DNA of 64,000 bases from Isoetes taiwanensis (taxonomy: Eukaryota > Streptophyta > Lycopodiopsida > Isoetales > Isoetaceae), in NCBI GenBank assembly GCA_021234155.1, contig JAJEKV010000053.1:6277424-6341423 (forward strand), read 5' to 3'. Position numbers and translations under genes: made by a program. The stretch's first letter is position 1; every line of letters begins with the position of its first letter. The notes beneath the pieces were generated by a model. It was not told the DNA's origin. It worked only from the letters and a program-made list of their open reading frames with translations, and did not search any database. Shown here piece by piece: positions 23,791-31,591 of the stretch.

Positions 23791-24665
23791 GAAGTTACGT
23801 GGTTGAATAACTTGTTTCAAGAACCCAGCCTCCAACTACGACTTTATATAATGCATCTTGATTGAAAAGATAGAAACTCTCAAGATCATTAGTCAAAAAC
23901 CTAGAGCGGCTTGACCTTCCTCGCTTGTGCTTTAAGCTTTTGCCTTTCTTCTTTACACCTTCTTACAAGGTTTAAAAATCCAAAGCAGTAATCCACTAGA
24001 CTTTTCTACGTAAAGAAGTTATTCTTTAATACTTAAATTGATATATTATGAAGTTCAAAAAAAAACATTGTAGTATAGAACTTATCTATGAAATTTGAAG
24101 TACTAACCCATTTGTCGGGTTAGGGGCATATTCTTTTATCAAAGCATCCGTGGTTGTCGGGCCGATAATTTGCTCTCATAGCCTTCCCAAGCATCCAGAT
24201 TAAGTGCTTTCAAAGAGCTCTAACCGGCAAGTTACAATATCTTTTTGTCTGTATGTAACAATAAAATATTTTAGAACATCTCTACCGATTAATCACAAAA
24301 ACAAACACCTTATCGCTTTGTTTCATTTGCCATTTCTTCTAAAGTAAACTCCTTAGCCACACGACTCTCTCAGAGAAGATGGACTAGTAGCTCTTTGTCC
24401 TTAATTCCTTGAAGAGAAATCCAAGGAACAATAGTCATCTCCTTCACCTTAGCAGGTTTAGATAATTTCTTGCTTGCCTTAGGCGCTTTTTCCACTACAG
24501 ATTTTGTCTTTAGCTGGTTGTCTTGAAACATGGAAAAAAAATTTTCTTGAAGTTCCCATATCTGAAAAAGCAAACTATTAGTGCCAGAAGTTGCCATTTG
24601 TTTAACTACAATAAGAAAACACTGGATGGCAACATCCACAAAACTATGCACTTATTTCTAAGATT

Positions 24666-24995
24666 TTATGACAAGTAACGTAACTAAGTGCACGCAGTAT
24701 GAATTCATACACTAGTTTTTTAACACAAGCAATAAACATGCCAACTTCAGTTTTGAATGCATACCTTTTGTAAGATTTTTTGACAAGTAAGTACTGTAAA
24801 TGAGTGCACGCAGTATGAATTCATACACTAGCTTTTTAACACAAGCAATAAACATGCCAACTTGAGTTTAAATGCGCACCTTTTGTAAGATTTTTGACAA
24901 CTAGTACTATAAATGAGTGCACGCAGTATGAATTCATACTAGCTTTTAAACACAAACACTAAACATGCCATCTTGAGTTTAGATGCAGACCTTTC
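24666..24995 (-). repeat. ~115-bp tandem triplication within a methyltransferase-gene intron
   Basis: Three copies (about 24666-24765, 24770-24880, 24883-24993) share AAACATGCCA, GTGCACGCAGTATGAATTCA and TTGTAAGATTTTTGACAA. Each contains one perfect 14-bp palindrome GTATGAATTCATAC. On the minus strand each copy starts with a donor-like AGGTxTGCAT or AGGTGCGCAT, so the intron start may itself be duplicated. It lies between the ParB-like exons and the linker exon. Confidence 0.8.
24697..24939. promoter_or_regulatory. Three palindromic sites GTATGAATTCATAC in the intron repeats
   Basis: Exact 14-bp perfect palindromes occur at 24697-24710, 24813-24826 and 24926-24939; the last extends to 16 bp (AGTATGAATTCATACT). 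They match the palindromes in the intergenic centre of the element, arguing for a recognised site rather than chance. Confidence 0.6.
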
Positions 24996-25999
24996 CACTT
25001 CTGAAGGCTAGTTGAAAATAGTTGTCAAACTTTTAAAGCACCCGGTGGGTGATGATCACTATCATACCGAGGCAACATTCGCTACACAAGTTTCCCCGAG
25101 CTCAAGGAGTGTACCATTCTTTCTAAAGTCTTCACCGTGAGGTCTGCTCAAAGTTTATAAATTCTCGATGCATAAAGCGATCCGATCAATGAAACTCATT
25201 TGAGGCGTGACTCATTATCAACATTATGAGAAATGGCTAGAACTTTTGCTTCTTCATCCGTTAGACCAACATAAACCTTAGCTTCTACCACTTTCCAAGC
25301 GGTGATTTTTGTCGCCTTCTTTCATTAGTTCCTTTCTTGCTTTGTAACCGCGGTGTTCCACCCAAGACATAATACCGATAGTACTCAAAGTCAGCCTTAT
25401 TGTACTCTTTTTAGAGATGTACATTGATTTGGGTCAACCATAACAATCATAGGAGTGACTATCGCTTCTTGGTTAGCCCTCATTCTATCTTTTAGAATGT
25501 CAACGCAGAGGCATATAACTTCCTAACTTGCAGAGGCCTTTGCCCGTAAGCCGCCTTTGGGAGGTCTTTGATTGTAGCTGTAGAGAGCCTCATCAGATCA
25601 ACAACACGCTTGGTTGCATTGACATAATTCAACAAACTTTGTGCTCCTATCAACTTCCTTACTTTTAATCACACATCCAGAGCTCTTTTTTCTCCTTGGG
25701 CACTTCGATCCCTCAATGCGCTTGTACCTTCCTCTTCCTTTGCACAACAATTTCTTTGACATGTTTTTTTTGTTTTTAAGCAAGTCCTTATCCAAAGGTT
25801 TCTATCTAATTCTCCACCATCATCTCCGCCCTCTTCCTCTTGACCGCTTGCTTCTTCGCCTTCTTCCCCACTCAATTGTTCTTTCTCCACTTTTCACTCC
25901 TCTCGATTCATCATCTGGGTAGACTTTACCTACCTTAAGTATCACCGCTGAATTACAAGCTTTAACATTTTGGAGGACATCAATAATATCCTCGTTGCA

Positions 26000-27200
26000 C
26001 AAAGTTATCGGGCTTGAACATTAAAGTAAACAAACTAAATTGACAAGATTTTACAAAAGTTTTAACACCGCACGGATGTACTCCTTCAAATCAGCAGAAA
26101 ACACAATGACATCTTCATGAAAACACTATTTAAAACAATTACGCCTCTTTACCGCTTAATTATCCAAATACCACTTGGTTTGCGTAATCATTCCTCTTAA
26201 TCGAAAAATTCTTCCGTGGACATAAAAGTCATCCTTCTTTAAAGTTTCTCTCGCCAGAGATGGTCGTTGTCCAAAGAAATAAGTCGTATGGATGCTTGTC
26301 TTGAAATCCTCTAGAAAGAAACCATCGGTGATTTAACATTTTGTATCCTTTCAAATTTTCTCCGTATGATTTTAAACTTCATTTTAGGCGCTTTTATCGC
26401 ACAACAAAGCTTTTGTTATGCAAACTAATTTTGCGTAAGATATTTGATTCAACAAAACCAGCCAAGTGTTAAAATCAATCATCAAGTCCTTTTGCCGAAA
26501 AAAATGTGGAAAAGCTACTAAAAGTGCAAAGAAAACCGGGCCGATTTCATCACTTTTTCATAATTTCCTTGTTGTTCAGACGCCAAAATATCTACTCTTA
26601 TTAAGTACAAAGATGTGCCAAATTAACAGTGAATTGGCTTATTCTACTACCGATTTTGCTATTTCTACAACAGATTTTTATGATTCTACAGCCGATTTTT
26701 CAACTTCTCATCTGATTTTTCAATTGTTCAGTCCGTTGTCGATTTCCTGGAAAATATTGCTGATGTTTGTAATCTAGTCTACAGCTGCAAAAGAACGGCC
26801 AATTTTGATTGTTTTAATTACGCTTTTGGAGATTTTGCTGTTCTACATGAAGTCTGGCACAGAACAATTTTTAAGTTGCAAAATCGATTTCTTTGTCGCT
26901 TCGGATTTCTTTTTCAAAAAAATCGATTTCTCGCTGCACGTTTCGTTTCTAACGCCGATTCGCTGCTTTTAACCTGGCGCTTGAAATCGAATCCTCGCTT
27001 TAACCGGGCCGATTTGGCCTGCTGCCGATTCGGCCGATTCTCACGAGGACGCTTGATTCTCGGCCGTTGTTGGTTTCCTTTAACGCCTGGCCTTAAACCA
27101 AGAGTTTAATTGCAAGGAAAAGGGACGGTTGTTGTTGCACAACGTCCAACATGTTAGGAAATTTAAAAAGATAGAATGTTTTTAGCAATTGAGATGTTAT
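26000..27200. other. Upstream region of the methyltransferase-like gene, unclear
   Basis: The only repetition is a CTAC(A/T)(A/G)CCGATTTT-like motif three times near 26640-26705 and scattered CGATTTC motifs to 27020. On the minus strand the repeats would read KSVVE/KSAVE, similar to the KSVVEKAPK piece in the linker exon near 24500, so further N-terminal exons may lie here. I cannot resolve them. Confidence 0.3.
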
Positions 27201-27234
27201 TTTAAGGATGGCACTTTGAGAAAGAAAAGGAACC

Positions 27235-27952
27235 GTATGAATTCATACCATACAACATTTTGCCTTCTAATCTAAGACAGAGAAACTTCTAGAAATGCAC
27301 TTTTTGGGATTAATTAATCCCGCTTTTACTCTCTCTCTTGGAAAGAGACTCAGATGAATTTATACCGGGCCATCTACGCCTTAAGGGTGTCAATGCCTTA
27401 AAGTTGTGAGCAGAATATTCAATAACACATGATGGTATAAATTAATACCACCACTAAGATAAATTCATACCACAAACTTATTCTTGAAAACCTCAAAGGT
27501 ACAAGTATAAATTTAAAAAGGAATATTCTGAAGAAAAAATGAAAAACGCAAAGAACATTAAGAGTAAATAGGTCGGCGCGACGTGGCTCACTCCGGTCAT
27601 GTCCCAGATATCGGCTTTTTATAGGTCCACTTCTATGGTGAAGAAGACTATTCAATGAGATGCCGTTTTGGTGAAATTTTATGATGTAAGAAATGAGAGA
27701 GAGTTAAAGTATTTTGGTATGTTTTTTCATCTCGATTTTAATTGTGCATTGCCATAGAGTTGCGTGATACGGGAAGTTGTTTACAATTGTTGAAATTGCT
27801 ATTTGTATTTGGGATTGGTATGAATTCATACCGCTTTGCTCTACTTAACCCTTCTAGGATCAGGGTTTGAGTGTAGCATTGGTATAAATTTATACCGCCG
27901 CTTGTACTTGTTCGTCGGGCCTAAAACAAAGGATCTGGTAGAAATTCAAACC
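27235..27952. promoter_or_regulatory. Cluster of palindromic sites GGTATGAATTCATACC and variants
   Basis: Sites: 27235-27248 (GTATGAATTCATAC), 27434-27449 (GGTATAAATTAATACC), 27817-27832 (GGTATGAATTCATACC, perfect 16 bp), 27881-27896 (GGTATAAATTTATACC, perfect 16 bp) and a degenerate one at 27937-27952. Half-sites occur near 27353-27366 and 27461-27471, and an unrelated perfect palindrome GGGATTAATTAATCCC is at 27306-27321. They occupy the gap between the two divergent genes. A ParB-like or other element protein could bind them to regulate both promoters; that is inference. Confidence 0.6.
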
Positions 27953-27990
27953 AATGCTTTTTAAGGAGATGGAGACATCACATTCTACTA

Positions 27991-28345
27991 GATTTCCACC
28001 TCCAATGCGGTGTCACCCCCTCCACAAAATTGCACATTCCACCTCCAATGCAGATAACACTGATACACACAACCGCCAAAATTCCGCCTCCCATGCAAAT
28101 CACTCCTGCATAATAGCTTTTGTTACCCTCAATGGAATTCACTCCACCACGTTGTATTAAAATTCCACCCCCATGCAATTTACTCCGTGACGAGACAATT
28201 TTTGCTTGTAAAGGCACACTTGACAAAACAAAGTATTCCAAGCAATTCTTCTTTGCCACTTCTACCGCTTTGGCACACTACATCGATGCAATGTCTTTTT
28301 TGCCACCACCAATGCAAGTTACTCCAGACAATCCAACATGAATCC
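27991..28345 (+). repeat. Irregular direct-repeat array ATTCCACCTCCAATGCA
   Basis: At least five copies (27991-28008, 28036-28053, 28081-28098, 28161-28177, 28298-28316) of a TTCCACCTCCAATGCA-type motif, often followed by TTACTCC or CACTCC, lie on the plus strand immediately before the transposase-like gene. Spacing is uneven (45-130 bp), so this is not a CRISPR. It may be the promoter or transposase-binding region. Confidence 0.6.
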
Positions 28346-28479
28346 ACCCCCCTCAGATTCCACTCGATTGATACAATTGACATCTTAGAATCCCTTGAGA
28401 AGGAACCCTCAAAATGAAGCAGATGTTGCCACAAATTCCTTTTGTAATCCTAGTCGGGCCGAGCAACGCCATCCTTTAA

Positions 28480-31130
28480 TGGCTTTCCAGTGTGCTTCAG
28501 ACTTTCGAGTCCTTCCAAGGTCGCTTTTTCCGAGGGTGGACGCCTCAACAAGGTAATCAACCTACACAATTTGAAGTACCGTAGCGGGGCCATTTCAGAT
28601 GAAGATGATTTAGAAGAGGATTCGTAACATCGTGGCAAACCGCTTGAATTCAAAGAACCTAGGAGCAACAACTTTAAGAGAAATCAGACAAAAGGTTTAC
28701 TCACTACCTGAGACGCCACGACTCATGGATGAGGCAAACTTAAGGAAGTCGCGACATCCAACATTGTTGTAAGAATAATTGTATTTCAAAGATAAGTTTG
28801 AGAGAGTTGAGGTTACTACGCGGATCACTATAAAGGTAAATGACTTTTAAGGACCAAAGAGGTTATCCGCATACAATATAAGGCCCGACAGAGGAGACAA
28901 GTTTTTTTATTATCAGAAGGAATTGAAGTTTGTCGACAAAGATTCAAAAATCATCCATTGTTTAGGAAGGTGAGACTAACAAGGTTGAAAAAAAGGCTCG
29001 ATAAGAATCCACTAATTAATGATTACCGCCAATCCGAAATGTTGTGACTACTCATGCTCTAGAATGTGTAGCTTGATGGAAAACTTCTTCAAAGAATCTT
29101 GTGAAAAGTTGCCCAATAGTCCAATGTACCATTTGAATGATAATTTCACAAAACGTGAAGTCTACAACAACTACAAAGAAACATGCCTAGAATCCGTGTG
29201 CGCCAAGTTTCTTATTCACATTTCACGCTTTTGTGGAAGAAAGAATTCGCCGTGTAAGGATTCCAAGAAAGCATCAGATGTCGGGCTTGTCCACACATAC
29301 CGAAGTTGAAGGCTAAGAGGCAAAGTGCAAAAACTTTACATGTTAAAAGTAAGATAACAAGAATCCTTTTTATTTTTGTATTCTCCTAGAAGTTTGTCCG
29401 ACAACTATTTTATGTGTAGATGCACTCAAGGAGCAACTTAATAAATAATGTGGAGCGGATACAATTGTTAGAAAGAAGAAAATTGTCCAAGCACGTAAAA
29501 AGTCGCTAGAGAAGCCCCTTCAAGATCTTCAGCTTGTAATAGATGGCATGGATCAAAAGAAAACGACGATACTTCACTTTGTGAATGTGCCTAAGGATCT
29601 TCCAGAGCAAGACTTCATTCACCTACATGTTGTTGGCGCTAATGATTTTTTTCTCGTAAGCTTCGTTGTAAAGCTTTTCTCAATTATCCAAATCTTCAAA
29701 GTTGATCCAAATCTTGTAGTTACAATTTTGCACAAGATTCTTTGTAGCTTGAAAATTTACCGCCAAGTGTTATACCTTCAACCGACAACACTACAAGAGA
29801 AAATAAAATCAAGTGGTCTTTGCTTATTGTGCCATGTTGGTCGAGAAACAAATCTTTAAGAAAGTAAAGATTGGTTTTCTACTAGTTGGGCACACGCATC
29901 CACCAAATTGATCGATGTTCAGCAGATTCTCCAAACGCCTTGCTAGAAAAAGGCGTTTACTTTGCCAACAATGGTTGAAGTTATCAAAGATTCTTATAAT
30001 CCCTCAACCGTAAGTTGAGCTAATCGAGGAGACTTTTGATTTTAGAGAGTTTGTATTTCGCAAAGATGGAGATGGTTGTGCTATTGAGCCGTTAAGGAAC
30101 ATCACATTTCAGCACCATGCAAAGTTCTTCTTACAAAATAGCAAGACCTTATTACAAGGGAAGAAATATGCTACATCACGAGAATGGTTACCAAAGGATG
30201 GTCTACGCTTATTCGCTATATTCCCGATCCTAATACTATGATGTTGGCAAGAGCAAATGCCCCTCAAGAATCTATTTGAGATAACCAAGAGTCACAAGGA
30301 AAAAAGAGCATTTGATCCAAAAAAATCCTTAGATGCATTTGAAAGAAGTATTAAGCTTTGTTATAATCACTTTGATGAAGCAGCTTGTTTGTGGTGGAGT
30401 TCTTTCTTTAGTAAGCAAGGCAACCTTTCCAAAAGATGGCACTAGGGCCAACAACAATTGCATTCCAAGTGGGCCGTGAGAAAAGATCTCATATGCTTGC
30501 AACCGATGATGTAGCAATAGACTAAGTTGAACAAGTTCTCACCAGACGAGGAAGGTCGTGGTAATCGCATACTGTGCCCCTAGAAGAACAAAGACAACAA
30601 GAAGCTAGAGTATCTGGAAATACTTCAGAAATACAAAAGGGAATGCTAGTTGCTGTTTTGGCAGATGATGATGAGGAAGGCCGAATGTTTTGGTTGGCAA
30701 AAGTCCTTGATGTTGTTCGCGAGGAGGGATTACCCACACAATTAAAGGTGCATTGGATGAGAACTACATCAAAAAATGCATTTGATGGACTGTGATGACT
30801 TTGAGATGTTGAACTAATAGAGGCAAAAAGAGCAAGAAGCACAAAGAAGAACGGATATGCTTCATCTCTCAGAAGTAAAAATCCTTGCATATGACTTTAC
30901 CCTGAAAGCCAACAACAGACTGCGCGAGACTACTAAAAAGCTACTAAAATCTGCTTGTGGTCTAGGTGAGTCGTCAAAAAATGTTGACAATGTTGTCGAT
31001 GAGAAGATGACATTTTACTAGTGGATGCTGATGAGGAGGACCGCTCCAAAGACATCCACCTCCTCGATAGCGAGGCACTAGACACAAACAAAGGATAATA
31101 CCGACCACCTGTCAACTAACCGATGATGAG
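28480..31130 (+). pseudogene. Transposase-like protein with probable D-D-D core (DUF7869-like family)
   Basis: The plus strand encodes an interrupted protein. A Cys/His-rich N-terminal piece (KCCDYSCSRMCSLMENFF, REVYNNYKETCLESVCAKF, about 29040-29260) is followed by IDGMDQKKT (first candidate Asp, 29539-29562). Next come IHLHVVGA and DPNLVVTILHKIL, then DNTTRENK (second Asp, about 29784-29807), and a GHTH...QID...MFSRFS block (about 29887-29935, third Asp in a shifted frame). RNase H-like transposases use such a triad for strand transfer. I recall this D...LDN...ENKN...GHTH-x-x-ID pattern from an uncharacterised family in eukaryotic genomes listed as DUF7869, but could not verify it. After ITFQHHAKFFLQ and EWLPKDGLRLFAIF, a C-terminal module FWLAKVLDVV...LKVHWM (about 30690-30760) resembles a small SH3/chromo-like barrel, then an acidic tail. 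Several frameshifts and stops are present. Confidence 0.65.
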
Positions 31131-31134
31131 ATAG

Positions 31135-31555
31135 ATCCCGTGACTAGCAAAGAAAGTCAAATTATGTTAGATAACGCTTATTTTCAAGATATAGTTTATT
31201 CTTGATAATTGCAAAGTCGCATACATTTCATAATTAATATGTTTTGTGTAATCTTGTAGTGTCTCTTATAAATTTCTATTTAAAACTACTTTGTGCCACA
31301 CATCTTTACTTATAGATTTGAGATATTTTCATTTTACTACCATTAGAGTTAGGGTGCTTTTTATTTTTTTGTTCCATATTTAGTTTTACAATTTAGGTTA
31401 GGAACAAAAAAATATGCCTTCAAGTTTTTACACAAACCCAAAATAGGGTAAAAAATTTGTAAAATGTCTAAATTATCAATATTACCACAAAAAATAGCAA
31501 GAAATTTCTTGTTTTCGTGGGGAATCTTTGAATATTCCTTTGAAGTGCATTTCAT
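31135..31555. other. AT-rich right subterminal region of the transposon
   Basis: No gene is seen. AGTGCATT occurs twice near the end (about 31544 and 31563), resembling the AAGTGCATTT in the left subterminal region. Confidence 0.5.
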
Positions 31556-31556
31556 C

Positions 31557-31587
31557 AAAATTAGTGCATTCAATTTTGAACGCTGTT
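31557..31587 (-). repeat. Right terminal inverted repeat
   Basis: Complement of the end reads AACAGCGTTCAAAATTGAAT..., matching the left terminus at about 24 of 31 positions. The element ends in CGCTGTT and is followed at once by the CATT duplication. Confidence 0.7.
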
Positions 31588-31591
31588 CATT
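31588..31591 (+). repeat. Target-site duplication CATT, right copy
   Basis: CATT followed by CCTGACGATTTGGTGG restores the satellite unit exactly where the left block stopped. Confidence 0.8.

Larger units (their letters stand above)
23106..25980 (-). pseudogene. ParB-domain / DNA amino-methyltransferase-like protein (transposon-borne, several exons)
   Basis: Read on the minus strand, a charged N-terminal and linker region (25980-25600) is followed by a ParB-like domain. RPLQVRKLYASA then DILKDRMRANQEAIVTPMIV match the strand-helix opening of ParB. YYVLGGTPRLQSKKGTNE (about 25380-25323) matches its G-x-x-R nucleotide-binding turn, and WKVVEAKVYVGL then TDEEAKVLAISHNVDNE (to about 25205) match the closing segment. 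A linker (24490-24310, KEFTLEEMANETKR) and DALIKEYAPNPTNG (about 24150-24110) follow. Methyltransferase motif IV appears as CIADIPYGF (about 23785-23761), with DIPY in place of the usual DPPY. Further on are KPEVNF and LDRGQAAVCALKKGRN then VISIDIDPDN (about 23215-23130), resembling motif I (FxGxG-like) and the acidic cofactor loop. Motif IV before motif I is the permuted order of some N6-adenine or N4-cytosine enzymes. In bacteria and phages ParB domains are fused to such enzymes. The stop at 23106-23108 ends this frame, but more coding-like sequence continues to 22914. Introns and frameshifts both occur; activity cannot be inferred. Confidence 0.68.
22037..31587. mobile_element. 9.55-kb TIR DNA transposon carrying a transposase-like gene and a ParB-methyltransferase-like gene
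   Basis: The boundaries come from the interrupted satellite: uninterrupted units elsewhere read straight through GCCATTCCTGACGATTTGG. The ends are imperfect terminal inverted repeats, starting AACAACGTC on the left and AACAGCGTT on the complementary right, with about 24 of the first 31 positions matching. A 4-bp duplication plus TIRs fits a cut-and-paste element; Sola-type elements are one group described with 4-bp duplications, but assignment needs comparison. Inside are a minus-strand gene on the left, a plus-strand gene on the right, and a regulatory-looking centre with palindromes and short direct repeats. The element is much more AT-rich than the satellite host. Both genes show frameshifts. 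Confidence 0.8.

Noticed and set aside
25641-25922. 93-codon plus-strand frame
   Set aside because: It is the antisense shadow of the charged linker of the minus-strand ParB-methyltransferase-like gene.
27991-28345. Possible CRISPR-like repeat array
   Set aside because: Spacing is irregular, repeats are degenerate, and the context is a eukaryotic transposon.
29803-29820. CACTACAAGAGAAAAT, looks like a CACTA terminus
   Set aside because: It encodes the NTTRENK part of the transposase-like gene and has no subterminal array or duplication beside it.
22037-31587. LTR retrotransposon as explanation for the 9.5-kb insertion
   Set aside because: The ends are inverted, not direct, repeats, do not start TG/end CA, and no reverse transcriptase or gag motifs were seen.
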